Assembly (NCBI GenBank): GCA_943328885.2
Contig: CALQBT020000058.1
Span: 1-10,000, forward strand
Reading direction: 5' to 3'
DNA from: Bordetella parapertussis
Lineage (GTDB): Bacteria; Pseudomonadota; Gammaproteobacteria; Burkholderiales; Burkholderiaceae_C
Length of the DNA stretch: 10,000 bases
Part shown: positions 1-6,888 of the stretch, piece by piece
Numbering within the stretch: the stretch's first letter is position 1
Layout: each line of letters opens with the position of its first letter
Notes under the pieces: generated by a model
What the model saw: only the letters and a program-made list of their open reading frames with translations
Database searches by the model: none
What the model was told of the DNA's origin: nothing
Position numbers and translations under genes: made by a program

Positions 1-126
1 GCTGCTGCGCCGGCGAAGAAGGCTGCTGCGCCGGCGAAGAAAGCTGCTGCGCCGGCGAAGAAGGCTGCTGCGCCAGCGAAGAAGGCTGTTGCGCCAGCGA
101 AGAAGGCTGCTGCGCCGGCGAAGAAA
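1..126 (+). repeat. Six tandem 21-bp repeats inside the histone-like gene
   Basis: Six consecutive 21-bp units (1-21, 22-42, 43-63, 64-84, 85-105, 106-126) each encode a seven-residue AAAPAKK-type block. Units 1 and 3 are identical, and units 2 and 6 are identical. The others differ by one or two bases (a third-position G/A in the Pro codon, AAG/AAA for the last Lys, one GCT to GTT). The array is cut by the left edge of the window, so more copies may lie upstream. The in-frame 21-bp period preserves the protein frame when copies are gained or lost. Confidence 0.95.
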
Positions 127-276
127 GCGGCTGCGCCCAAGGCCGCAGCGCCGGCCAAGCCGGTGGCGAAGGCCGAACCGGCCAAGAAGGCTGTCGCCAA
201 GAAGGTGAGCGCTACAGCGAAGACGGCGCTGAGCCCAGCGGCAGCTTGGCCGTTTCCGACCGGCAACAAACCCTGA
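1..276 (+). CDS. Histone H1-like Lys/Ala/Pro-rich DNA-binding protein, 3' end only
   Basis: The frame is open from base 1 and ends at TGA 274-276, so this is the last 91 residues of a protein that begins outside the window. The visible part is six copies of a seven-residue unit (AAAPAKK, one copy AVAPAKK), then a less regular Ala/Lys/Pro stretch and the tail AAWPFPTGNKP. Low-complexity basic tails of this kind are typical of bacterial histone H1-like (HctB/AlgP-like) proteins, which bind and compact DNA through unstructured lysine-rich arms. The aromatic-proline C-terminus resembles what I recall from Burkholderiales H1-like proteins, although I could not check this by search. The gene converges on the minus-strand gene that ends at 330 and is followed by a strong terminator. 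The N-terminal part cannot be seen, so a PhaP-like or other protein with a basic tail is not excluded. Confidence 0.75.
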   Translation, partial: AAAPAKKAAAPAKKAAAPAKKAAAPAKKAVAPAKKAAAPAKKAAAPKAAAPAKPVAKAEPAKKAVAKKVSATAKTALSPAAAWPFPTGNKP

Positions 277-299
277 GCAGCGTTTTGGCCCGAGATTTG

Positions 300-325
300 A
301 AACCCGGCGATGGCCGGGTTTTTTT
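300..325 (+). terminator. Rho-independent terminator of the histone-like gene
   Basis: A perfect inverted repeat pairs 301-308 (AACCCGGC) with 313-320 (GCCGGGTT) around a GATG loop, and A300 can add a ninth pair with T321. The arm runs into an unbroken T tract (319-325). It lies 24 nt after the histone-like stop codon. The minus-strand gene ends at 330, so the same stem also sits just beyond its stop. In that direction the stem is preceded by an A run and followed only by a weak T-rich stretch, so it may act as a weaker terminator for the convergent gene. Confidence 0.9.
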
Positions 326-329
326 ATGT

Positions 330-1415
330 CTAGCAGGTCTTGATCGACATCAGGCGCGAGAGCAGTTTGGCCTGAAACTTCCGATGCTCGGCCAGCGCCG
401 CGATTGCTGGCTTGCGATAGGTCTCGACATCATCAGGCCGCCCGCAGAGATCGGCAATCTGAGATATTCTGGAATTGATATAAGCCACGTCATCAGCTTC
501 TCCGCAAATGGGTAGTTGGGCGCTGGCGAGCTTTGCAAGTACCCAGGCATCTTCCAAATATCCAAGATTTGCTGAACACCAAGATACATCGACTTGTATT
601 AAAGGAATCATTCTTTTGTGGATTGATTCTGTATTAATTGATTCAAGAACACTACTAGCTTCAAGGTATTTTTTTTCGATCGTAAGAATCAGACCCCAAA
701 GCATCTTTGTAAGAAAGTCAAGCCCCGAACTGCCGATCGCCACATCAAATGTTGTTGCAGAGGAAGCCTCTATCGACGCTCGTCTAAAATCCGCTGTTAT
801 TTCTAAACCGAAAGTGTCGGCCAAGCGGACATTTGCCGCGCGGAACGCGGCCACGTTGTAGAGCATGGCACTTACCGTGGCCTCATCGCCTTCAGCGGCA
901 GCGCTCTGTCGCGTACGTTCGTACCACGGCCTTGCCAGATCGAACTCCCCGACCAATTGGTAAGCATCGGCCATGACCAATGAGGCTCGCGCCAGCGCCT
1001 GATGGTCGTCTGGCTTTGCCGAGATCAGCGCTTGCTCAAGATGCACGGCCATCTGTTCGTACTGGCACTCATTGAATTCCATGTGCGCCATCCAGGCGGC
1101 GCAACTGGGCAGCGCTGACTCGGTGTTCAATGCGACAGCCAGTCCATGGGCCCGTCGAATCCTGTCGTAGGCTTCGCGAGGTTTCTTTTGAAAGTAATTC
1201 AAGACCCCTTCGGCGAGCATCAACCACGAGGCCACCTCGGGATGCAATTGATCGCTGAACTGCGAGCGCACGACGGCGATGGAGGTCAGCGCCTGGCTTG
1301 TGTTGCCATGCCGCGCGAAGTGCGATGCCGCCCGGCATACCGTCCGTGCCCACAGCACCGGGTCGCGGGTGCTGCTGGCCTGCTCATTCAGGCTGGCGAG
1401 CAGCCTGGAGTCCAT
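330..1415 (-). CDS. TPR-like helical-repeat protein of unknown function
   Basis: This 361-residue protein belongs to no family I recognise with certainty. It appears all-helical, with repeated ~34-residue helix-turn-helix units resembling tetratricopeptide repeats. The clearest lie around residues 21-50 (ending HGNTSQAL), 102-131 and 138-171 (AYQLVGEFDLARPWYE), with weaker ones near 270-300 (LGYLEDAW) and 310-345. There is no signal peptide or evident membrane segment, so it is probably a cytoplasmic scaffold or protein-binding module. The frame stays open upstream to 1574, but that extension lies inside purC and is basic low-complexity sequence. ATG 1415 lies 4 bp after the purC stop, with AGGTGA just before it, and is the better start. 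By hand count bases 541-720 are about 35% GC, against about 65% in a sampled purC stretch, which suggests horizontal origin or a mosaic gene. It could also be a cut-down relative of TPR-containing regulators. The coding call is fairly secure; the function is unknown. Confidence 0.75.
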   Translation of the reverse strand: MDSRLLASLNEQASSTRDPVLWARTVCRAASHFARHGNTSQALTSIAVVRSQFSDQLHPEVASWLMLAEGVLNYFQKKPREAYDRIRRAHGLAVALNTESALPSCAAWMAHMEFNECQYEQMAVHLEQALISAKPDDHQALARASLVMADAYQLVGEFDLARPWYERTRQSAAAEGDEATVSAMLYNVAAFRAANVRLADTFGLEITADFRRASIEASSATTFDVAIGSSGLDFLTKMLWGLILTIEKKYLEASSVLESINTESIHKRMIPLIQVDVSWCSANLGYLEDAWVLAKLASAQLPICGEADDVAYINSRISQIADLCGRPDDVETYRKPAIAALAEHRKFQAKLLSRLMSIKTC

Positions 1416-1419
1416 CGCT

Positions 1420-1425
1420 TCACCT
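1420..1425 (-). promoter_or_regulatory. Ribosome binding site overlapping the purC stop codon
   Basis: On the minus strand AGGTGA (1425-1420) precedes ATG 1415 by four bases, and its last three bases are the purC TGA. This supports the 1415 start for the TPR-like gene and suggests translation coupled to purC. The spacing is a little short, so the site may be weak. Confidence 0.5.
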
Positions 1426-2322
1426 GCTGAGCAAAGCCGAGGTGGCGGCCAGGTATCTGGCGGCGGTGGTCTCGGCAATCTGTGAGGGCATGTCAGGCGC
1501 CGGCGCCTTTTTGTTCCAGGGCGCGCCACCGACCTGCGCAGTTTCAAGCCAGTCACGCAGGAACTGCTTGTCATAACTCGGCGGGTTGCTGCCCTCTCGG
1601 TAGGACGCCAGTGGCCAGAATCGCGATGAGTCCGGTGTCAGGATCTCGTCCATCAAGGTCAGCGTGCCGTCACCCGCCAGACCGAATTCGAACTTGGTGT
1701 CGGCGATGATGATGCCGCGGCTCAGTGCGTAGGCTGCGGCCTCGCGGTACAGGCTGACCGCGATCTCGCGCACCCGTCCAGCGAGATCGGCGCCGATGAT
1801 GTCGGCCATGCGGTCAAAGCTGATGTTCTCGTCATGCTCGCCCATCTCGGCCTTGGTCGCAGGCGTGAAGATCGGCTCGGGCAGTCGGCTGGCGTTGTGG
1901 AGGCCCGTGGGCAACGCGACGCCGCAGACTTCGCCGTTTTGCTGGTACTCCTTCCAGCCCGATCCGGCCAGATAGCCGCGGACCACGGCTTCGACCGGCA
2001 GCGGCTTCAATCGCTTGACCAGCATCGCACGGCCGCTCACCTGGGCCACCTCATCGGGGGCGACCACGCTCTCGGGCGCTTCGCCGGTGAGGTGGTTGGG
2101 CACGATGTGCGCGAGTTTGTCGAACCAGAACAGCGCCATCCGGGTCAGCAGCGCACCTTTGCCGGGGATCGGCTCACCCATCACGACGTCAAAGGCCGAA
2201 ATGCGGTCCGAGGCCAGCATCAGCAGCCGGTCATCGCCAACCGCGTAGTTGTCTCGAACCTTGCCGCGGGCCAGCAGCGGCAGCGAGTGCAGATGGGATT
2301 CGAACAGGGCAGAGGTGCTCAT
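1420..2322 (-). CDS. purC: Phosphoribosylaminoimidazole-succinocarboxamide synthase (SAICAR synthetase)
   Basis: PurC is the ATP-dependent ligase that joins CAIR and aspartate to give SAICAR in de novo purine synthesis, in the cytoplasm. The 300-residue product carries the family signatures in order: GKVRD at 20-24 (nucleotide-binding strand), SDRISAFD at 38-45, the SAICAR synthetase signature region [11 protein letters not shown] at 113-123, [16 protein letters not shown] at 152-167, ADTKFEFG at 207-214 and [12 protein letters not shown] at 225-236. It is full length for the ~300-residue form seen in many proteobacteria and yeast-like PurC proteins. The start is ATG 2322, with only a weak purine-rich stretch upstream. 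It follows fba after a 167-bp gap containing two palindromes and is followed after 4 bp by the TPR-like gene. Related genomes usually have purE and purK next; they are not here. Confidence 0.97.
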   Translation of the reverse strand: MSTSALFESHLHSLPLLARGKVRDNYAVGDDRLLMLASDRISAFDVVMGEPIPGKGALLTRMALFWFDKLAHIVPNHLTGEAPESVVAPDEVAQVSGRAMLVKRLKPLPVEAVVRGYLAGSGWKEYQQNGEVCGVALPTGLHNASRLPEPIFTPATKAEMGEHDENISFDRMADIIGADLAGRVREIAVSLYREAAAYALSRGIIIADTKFEFGLAGDGTLTLMDEILTPDSSRFWPLASYREGSNPPSYDKQFLRDWLETAQVGGAPWNKKAPAPDMPSQIAETTAARYLAATSALLSR

Positions 2323-2391
2323 GGCTGGCGTCTCGGGCGTTTTCGCGGCGGTCTGGAGGAGGTCGCTCGATTGTGCCTTTCAGACCCGGCC

Positions 2392-2407
2392 CCGGGCTTG
2401 ATCCCGG
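2392..2407. repeat. Short palindrome in the fba-purC gap
   Basis: CCGGG (2392-2396) pairs with CCCGG (2403-2407) across the loop CTTGAT. The core is of the CCCGGGCTTGA-CCCGG kind that recurs as dispersed intergenic palindromes in several GC-rich proteobacteria, but copy number cannot be judged from one window. There is no T tract, so I do not call it a terminator. Confidence 0.45.
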
Positions 2408-2459
2408 ACCCGCCAGACCCTGAACGAATCAGCCCGCCTTGCCTTGTGTCAGGCCGCGC

Positions 2460-2481
2460 CGTGCCAGCATGGGCCGGCACG
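2460..2481 (-). other. Hairpin just downstream of fba
   Basis: CGTGCC (2460-2465) pairs with GGCACG (2476-2481), with two further inner pairs after one mismatch. It begins eight bases beyond the fba stop on the minus strand. No T tract follows, so it is more likely an mRNA 3'-stabilising or processing hairpin, or a dispersed intergenic palindrome, than an intrinsic terminator. Confidence 0.45.
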
Positions 2482-2489
2482 CAGCCCCG

Positions 2490-3554
2490 TCAGGTCACCA
2501 ACTGGGCCAGTTCACCGCTGGCATAGCGCTGGGCCACGGTGAGCAGCGGCAAGGCCTTGATCTTGCTGCCCTGACCCGAGCAACCAAACTGCACATAGCG
2601 CTGCAGGCAGATGGCTTTGGCGGCCTCGCGCGCGGGCTTGAGGTAGTCGCGCGGATCGAACTTGCTCGGATTCTCGGCCAGGTAGCGGCGGATTGCGCCG
2701 GTCATCGCCAGCCGGATGTCGGTGTCGATGTTGATTTTGCGCACGCCGTATTTGATGGCTTCCTGGATCTCCTCGACTGGCACGCCGTAGGTCTCCTTCA
2801 TGTCGCCGCCGAACTGACGGATCTCGGCCAGCAGGTCTTGCGGCACGCTCGAACTGCCGTGCATCACCAGATGGGTGTTGGGGATGCGGCGGTTGATGGC
2901 CTTGATGCGGTCGATCGCCAGGATGTCGCCGGTGGGTTTGCGGGTGAACTTGTAGGCGCCGTGGCTGGTGCCGATGGCGATCGCCAGCGCGTCGAGTTGG
3001 GTGCGCTTGACGAAGTCTGCGGCCTGCTCGGGGTCGGTGAGCAATTGCTCTCGCGTCATCGTCGCGTCGGTGCCGTGGCCGTCTTCCTTGTCGCCTTTCA
3101 TGGTCTCGAGCGACCCCAGGCAGCCCAACTCGCCTTCAACCGTGACGCCCAAGCGGTGCGCCAGATCGACCACGCTGCGCGTGACGTCGACGTTGTAGTC
3201 GTAGCTCGCGATGGTTTTGCCGTCGGCCTGCAGCGAGCCGTCCATCATCACCGAACTGAAGCCCAGGGCTATCGCACCCTGGCACACCGCCACGCTCTGG
3301 CCATGGTCCTGGTGCATCACCAAGGGCACGTTGGGCCAGGATTCGACCGCCGCGGAGATCAGGTGCTTGATGAAGTGCTCGCCGGCGTACTTGCGGGCGC
3401 CCGCGCTGGCCTGCAGGATCACCGGCGCGTCCACTTCGGCTGCGGCCGACATCACCGCTTGCACTTGTTCGAGGTTGTTGACGTTGAATGCCGGGATGCC
3501 GTAGCCCATTTCGGCGGCATGGTCCAGCAGTTGGCGCATCGAGACGAGTGGCAT
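2490..3554 (-). CDS. fba: Fructose-1,6-bisphosphate aldolase, class II
   Basis: This enzyme reversibly cleaves fructose-1,6-bisphosphate to dihydroxyacetone phosphate and glyceraldehyde-3-phosphate, using a divalent metal (usually zinc). The product is 354 residues, normal for the class II type found in Burkholderiales (also named CbbA where linked to the Calvin cycle). Visible signatures are the MHQDHG segment at 80-85 (D83 catalytic position, H84 metal ligand), the zinc-site histidines in IGTSHG (H198) and VMHGSSS (H232), and NIDTD at 275-279 for phosphate and metal binding. The frame is open upstream to 3605, but ATG 3554 starts the conserved [10 protein letters not shown] sequence and has AGGA six bases before it. 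A 201-bp gap to pyk upstream contains hairpins and a possible promoter, so fba may be transcribed on its own as well as from upstream. Confidence 0.97.
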   Translation of the reverse strand: MPLVSMRQLLDHAAEMGYGIPAFNVNNLEQVQAVMSAAAEVDAPVILQASAGARKYAGEHFIKHLISAAVESWPNVPLVMHQDHGQSVAVCQGAIALGFSSVMMDGSLQADGKTIASYDYNVDVTRSVVDLAHRLGVTVEGELGCLGSLETMKGDKEDGHGTDATMTREQLLTDPEQAADFVKRTQLDALAIAIGTSHGAYKFTRKPTGDILAIDRIKAINRRIPNTHLVMHGSSSVPQDLLAEIRQFGGDMKETYGVPVEEIQEAIKYGVRKINIDTDIRLAMTGAIRRYLAENPSKFDPRDYLKPAREAAKAICLQRYVQFGCSGQGSKIKALPLLTVAQRYASGELAQLVT

Positions 3555-3582
3555 GGTCAATCCTGTTCGTGTGGGTTTGAAA

Positions 3583-3603
3583 GCCGGCGGTCCGGCCACC
3601 GGC
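3583..3603 (-). other. Hairpin in the fba 5' leader
   Basis: On the minus strand GCCGGTGG (3603-3596) pairs with CCGCCGGC (3590-3583) with one T·G wobble, around a five-base loop. It ends 28 bases before the fba start codon and would lie in the 5' untranslated region of any transcript entering from pyk. It has no T tract, so its role could be mRNA processing or protection, or none. Confidence 0.45.
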
Positions 3604-3619
3604 ATCGGAGCAGTTCAAA

Positions 3620-3641
3620 CTGCCCGGCCGCTTGCCGGCAG
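3620..3641 (-). other. Second hairpin upstream of fba
   Basis: CTGCC-C-GGC (3620-3628) pairs with GCCGGCAG (3634-3641), with one bulged C and a five-base loop. It lies next to the 3583-3603 hairpin, so the fba leader has two consecutive GC-rich stems. A processing site or partial terminator between pyk and fba is possible; the sequence shows no poly-U tail. Confidence 0.4.
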
Positions 3642-3651
3642 CAGCGGTCTG

Positions 3652-3657
3652 ATTCTA
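3652..3657 (-). promoter_or_regulatory. fba: Possible -10 element of an fba promoter
   Basis: On the minus strand TAGAAT (3657-3652) matches the sigma-70 -10 consensus at five of six positions in otherwise GC-rich sequence, about 100 bp before the fba start. I do not see a good TTGACA-like box at 16-18 bp spacing. This is a candidate only, supported by the unusually long gap after pyk. Confidence 0.3.
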
Positions 3658-3755
3658 TCGACAGCATGGGCGCCCAGTTGCCCGAGGTTCGAGCTTCAGG
3701 CCACGGTCCATGTGGTCGATTTCATGCCGGATCGCAACCCGTGCACCGTAAGCCC

Positions 3756-5186
3756 TCAGCCGACCCGGCAGACCTTGAGCATGTTGGTGCCGCCCGGATA
3801 GCCCATCGGCTCGCCGCAGGTGATCGCATAGGTGTCACCCGTGCGCAGCACGCCACGCTCGACCAGCACCCGCTCGGCTTCGGCCAGCGCGGTATCGCGG
3901 TCGCCATGCGCGGGCATCAGCAGCGGCCGCACATTGCGGTACAGCGCCATGCGCGCCTGCGAACTGGGTTTTGACGTCAGTCCGAAGATCGGTACATGGA
4001 TGTTGTGCCGGCTCATCCACAGCGCCGTCGAGCCCGATTCGGTCAGCGCAACGATCGCCTTGCAACCGAGGTGGTAGGCGGTGAACAGCGCGCCCATCGC
4101 GATGCTCTGGTCGATGCGGCCAAACACCCGGTCGGTGAAGTTGGCATCCAGCCGCACATCCTCGGCCCGCTCGGCTTCGAGCGCAATCTGCGCCATTTGC
4201 TCGACAGTTTCCACCGGGAATTTGCCGGCGGCCGTCTCGGCTGACAGCATCACCGCGTCGGTGCCGTCGAGCACGGCGTTGGCCACATCGCTGACTTCGG
4301 CCCGAGTGGGTACCGGGTTGACGATCATGCTCTCCATCATCTGGGTCGCGGTGATCGCGATCTTGTCCATCTCTCGGGCCATGCGGATCATCTTCTTCTG
4401 CAGTGCCGGCACAGTGGCGTTGCCGACCTCGACCGCCAGGTCGCCGCGCGCGACCATGATGCCGTCGCTGGCGCGCAGAATGGCTTCCAATTGCGGAATG
4501 GCCTCGCTGCGCTCGATCTTGGCGATCATCGCCGGCTTGTGGCGCCAGGGTTCGCCCGCGACGTTGGCCAGTTGGCGTGCCATCTCCATGTCGGTGGCGT
4601 TCTTCGGAAAGCTCACTGCCAGGTAGTCGCACTGGAAGGACATGGCTGTCTTGATGTCCTCCATGTCCTTGCCGGTGAGCGCCGCAGCCGTCAGCCCGCC
4701 GCCCTTCTTGTTGATGCCCTTGTTGTTGCTGAGTTCGCCGCCGACCTTGACGAGGGTGTGGACCTGCTCGCCGCGCACCGCCTCGACGGTCAGCACGATC
4801 AGGCCATCGTTGAGCAGCAAGGTGTCGCCGGGCGTCACGTCGCGGGGCAACTCCTTGTAGTCCAGTCCCACACCGTCGAGGTCGCCTGGCTCGGTGCGGT
4901 CCGCGTCGAGGATGAAGCGCGCACCGTTGACCAGCATCACCCGACCTTCGACAAACTTGCCGACGCGGATCTTCGGGCCCTGCAGGTCGGCCATGATGGC
5001 CACCGGCTTGCCGATTTTTTCGGCGATCTGGCGCACCAGTGCGGCGCGGTCGATGTGGTCCTGCGCCTTGCCGTGGCTGAAGTTCAATCTCACCACATCG
5101 ACGCCGGCCAGCAACAAGCGCTCGAGCACCTCCGGGTCGCTGCTCGCCGGGCCCAGGGTGGCGACAATCTTGGTGGCACGCGGCAT
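3756..5186 (-). CDS. pyk: Pyruvate kinase
   Basis: Pyruvate kinase transfers phosphate from phosphoenolpyruvate to ADP, giving pyruvate and ATP, the last step of glycolysis. The 476-residue product has the usual length and layout. These are the N-terminal TKIVATLGPASS and VVRLNFSHG (32-39, R33 and N35 at the active site), GPKIRVG at 70-76, a B-domain cap around 76-170, the MIAKIER active-site segment (K223, E225), ARGDLAVEVG at 246-255, ITATQMMESM at 278-287, DGTDAVMLSAETAAGKFP at 307-324, and a C-terminal regulatory domain with SGSTA at 384-388. ATG 5186 begins the conserved MPRATKIV start and has AGGA seven bases upstream; the 15 extra codons up to 5231 look unconserved. It follows pgk after 126 bp without a clear terminator, so the two are probably co-transcribed. 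Confidence 0.97.
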   Translation of the reverse strand: MPRATKIVATLGPASSDPEVLERLLLAGVDVVRLNFSHGKAQDHIDRAALVRQIAEKIGKPVAIMADLQGPKIRVGKFVEGRVMLVNGARFILDADRTEPGDLDGVGLDYKELPRDVTPGDTLLLNDGLIVLTVEAVRGEQVHTLVKVGGELSNNKGINKKGGGLTAAALTGKDMEDIKTAMSFQCDYLAVSFPKNATDMEMARQLANVAGEPWRHKPAMIAKIERSEAIPQLEAILRASDGIMVARGDLAVEVGNATVPALQKKMIRMAREMDKIAITATQMMESMIVNPVPTRAEVSDVANAVLDGTDAVMLSAETAAGKFPVETVEQMAQIALEAERAEDVRLDANFTDRVFGRIDQSIAMGALFTAYHLGCKAIVALTESGSTALWMSRHNIHVPIFGLTSKPSSQARMALYRNVRPLLMPAHGDRDTALAEAERVLVERGVLRTGDTYAITCGEPMGYPGGTNMLKVCRVG

Positions 5187-5312
5187 GGCTCGGTCCTGCA
5201 GTGGATGAGCCGCAATTATCGGCGCGGCCACAGCCCCGGCTGGCTGGCTCGATGTTTCTTTGCAGCGCGCCCTGCAGCTGTCGATGGGGCCGCGTCGGCC
5301 GCCGCCCGCTGC

Positions 5313-6509
5313 TCAGCCGGCGGCGCGTTGCTGCAGGATGTCGAGCGCCGGCAGGGTCTTGCCTTCGAGCATCTCGAGAAAGGCGCCGCCGCCGGTGGAG
5401 ATGTAGCCCACGTCTTGCTGGATGCCGTACTTGTCGATGGCCGCCAAGGTGTCGCCGCCGCCGGCGATCGAGAACGCAGCGCTGTCGGCGATCGCCCGGG
5501 CAATGCTGGCCGTGCCGTGTGAAAAGGCTTCAAACTCGAACACTCCGACCGGACCGTTCCAGACGATGGTGCCGGCAGCCTTGAGCTGCGCGGCCAGGAT
5601 TGCCGCGGTCTGGGGGCCGATGTCGAGGATCAGGTCGTCGTCCTCGACCTCACTGGCGGCTTTCACCGTGGCCTGGGCGTCGGCGGCAAATCGCTTGGCG
5701 CAGACCACGTCGACAGGGATAGGCACAGCCGCACCGCGCGCAGCCATCGCCGCGATCACGGCCTTGGCTTCGTCCAGCAGGTCGGGTTCGGCCAGGCTCT
5801 TGCCGATTTTCAAGCCGGCGGCCAGCATGAACGTGTTGGCGATGCCGCCGCCCACGATCAGGCCGTCGACCTTGGACGCCAGGCTGCGCAGGATGGTCAG
5901 TTTGGTGCTGACCTTGCTACCGGCGACGATCGCCAGCAGCGGTCGCCTGGGCGCGCTCAGTGCCCGGGTGATCGCGTCGACCTCGGCCCACAGCAACGGA
6001 CCGGCGCAGGCCACGGGTGCGAACTGGGCGATGCCGTAGGTCGTGGCTTCGGCGCGGTGGGCGGTGCCGAAAGCGTCGTTGACGAAGATGTCGCATAGCG
6101 CGGCCATCTTGCGCGCCAGCGTCTCGTTGTTCTTCTTCTCGCCCGGGTTGAGCCGGCAGTTCTCAAGCAGCACGACCTCGCCGGGTTCGACGCGAACGCC
6201 ATCGACCCAGTTCGAGACCAATCGCACCTCACGGCCGAGCAACTCTGCCAGCCGTTGGGCGACCGGCGCGAGCGAGTCCTCGGGCTTGAACTGGCCTTCG
6301 GTAGGCCGGCCCAGGTGCGAGCTGACCATCACCGCCGCGCCCGCGCTCAGCGCCATCGCGATGCAGGGCACCGAAGCGCGGATACGGGTGTCCTCGGTGA
6401 TGTGGCCGGCGTCGTCCTGCGGCACGTTGAGGTCGGCGCGTATGAACACGCGTTGGCCGGCCAGCTTGCCTTGGGCCACGAGTTCGTCGAGTCGCAGGAT
6501 GTTCATCAT
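5313..6509 (-). CDS. pgk: Phosphoglycerate kinase
   Basis: Phosphoglycerate kinase interconverts 1,3-bisphosphoglycerate plus ADP with 3-phosphoglycerate plus ATP in glycolysis, gluconeogenesis and, in autotrophs, the Calvin cycle. The 398-residue product is full length and shows both lobes: RADLNVPQ at 24-31, [10 protein letters not shown] at 63-72 and [14 protein letters not shown] at 142-155 in the N-lobe; GSKVSTK at 197-203, the nucleotide-site [10 protein letters not shown] at 316-325, GGGDTLAAI at 350-358 and [14 protein letters not shown] at 371-384 in the C-lobe. Two ATG codons stand in tandem (6509 and 6506). The second matches the usual MN.LR.D.L N-terminus, so the protein may be 397 residues. 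Neither has a clear Shine-Dalgarno sequence. It begins 49 bp after azlD and leads the glycolytic run. Confidence 0.97.
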   Translation of the reverse strand: MMNILRLDELVAQGKLAGQRVFIRADLNVPQDDAGHITEDTRIRASVPCIAMALSAGAAVMVSSHLGRPTEGQFKPEDSLAPVAQRLAELLGREVRLVSNWVDGVRVEPGEVVLLENCRLNPGEKKNNETLARKMAALCDIFVNDAFGTAHRAEATTYGIAQFAPVACAGPLLWAEVDAITRALSAPRRPLLAIVAGSKVSTKLTILRSLASKVDGLIVGGGIANTFMLAAGLKIGKSLAEPDLLDEAKAVIAAMAARGAAVPIPVDVVCAKRFAADAQATVKAASEVEDDDLILDIGPQTAAILAAQLKAAGTIVWNGPVGVFEFEAFSHGTASIARAIADSAAFSIAGGGDTLAAIDKYGIQQDVGYISTGGGAFLEMLEGKTLPALDILQQRAAG

Positions 6510-6558
6510 CAGCAGGGTGTCTTGAAAAGGTTTTTGTGCCAGCGGCGAGTGTGGCAGA

Positions 6559-6888
6559 TCACCAGCCCAGCCCCAGGCGCAGGGTCAACATCACGCCAGT
6601 GCCCACGACGATGGTGCTCAGCATGTCACGCCGCCAGACAAACCAGGCCACTGCCGCGGCCGCGCCGATCAAGCGCGCGTCGGCCCAAGTGCTGAGCAAC
6701 TGCCCCTGGCTCATCACCAGGTCGGGCGCGATCACTGCCGCCAGCGCGCCGATCGGCGCGTAGCGCAGGCCCTCGCGCAGCCACTCCGGCATCGGGAGCT
6801 CTCGCGAGGGCAGGATGAAGAAACCTCGCGTCAGCAGCGTGATCAGCACCATCCCGGCGATGGTCACCAGGGTCTGCCAGTCGCTCAT
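6559..6888 (-). CDS. azlD: AzlD-family branched-chain amino-acid exporter subunit
   Basis: The 109-residue hydrophobic protein fits AzlD, the small partner of AzlC in exporters of branched-chain amino acids and analogues (the AzlCD/BrnFE type) in the inner membrane. Membrane segments appear around residues 6-25, 45-60 and 74-105, and [10 protein letters not shown] and [17 protein letters not shown] match the usual family pattern (a TR motif near the N-terminus, then RY.P...L.A...P). The start ATG 6888 overlaps the azlC stop in an ATGA junction, and AGGAAG lies five bases upstream (6899-6894), so translation is likely coupled. The same frame remains open far upstream, but that part is azlC read in another frame. 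Confidence 0.9.
   Translation of the reverse strand: MSDWQTLVTIAGMVLITLLTRGFFILPSRELPMPEWLREGLRYAPIGALAAVIAPDLVMSQGQLLSTWADARLIGAAAAVAWFVWRRDMLSTIVVGTGVMLTLRLGLGW

Noticed and set aside
1..126. Regular repeats considered as a CRISPR array
   Set aside because: The 21-bp units are directly adjacent with no spacers and are in-frame coding repeats.
246..515. Small plus-strand frame after the histone-like gene
   Set aside because: It begins inside the histone-like gene in another frame and runs through the terminator and antisense to the TPR-like gene.
1416..1574. 53-codon N-terminal extension of the TPR-like protein
   Set aside because: It overlaps purC out of frame and is Arg/Pro-rich filler; ATG 1415 with AGGTGA just before it and operon-type spacing is the better start.
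2439..3974. A 511-codon open frame on the plus strand
   Set aside because: It lies opposite fba and the ends of its neighbours; its His/Arg/Ala-rich composition and lack of motifs are typical of the antisense frame of a GC-rich gene.
4491..5522. A 343-codon open frame on the plus strand
   Set aside because: It runs antisense across pyk and the end of pgk, both secure enzymes, and shows no recognisable motif.
6524..6541. TGGCAC-containing sequence upstream of pgk that resembles a sigma-54 promoter
   Set aside because: The GC of the -12 element is absent at the required ten-base spacing; the sequence there is TT.
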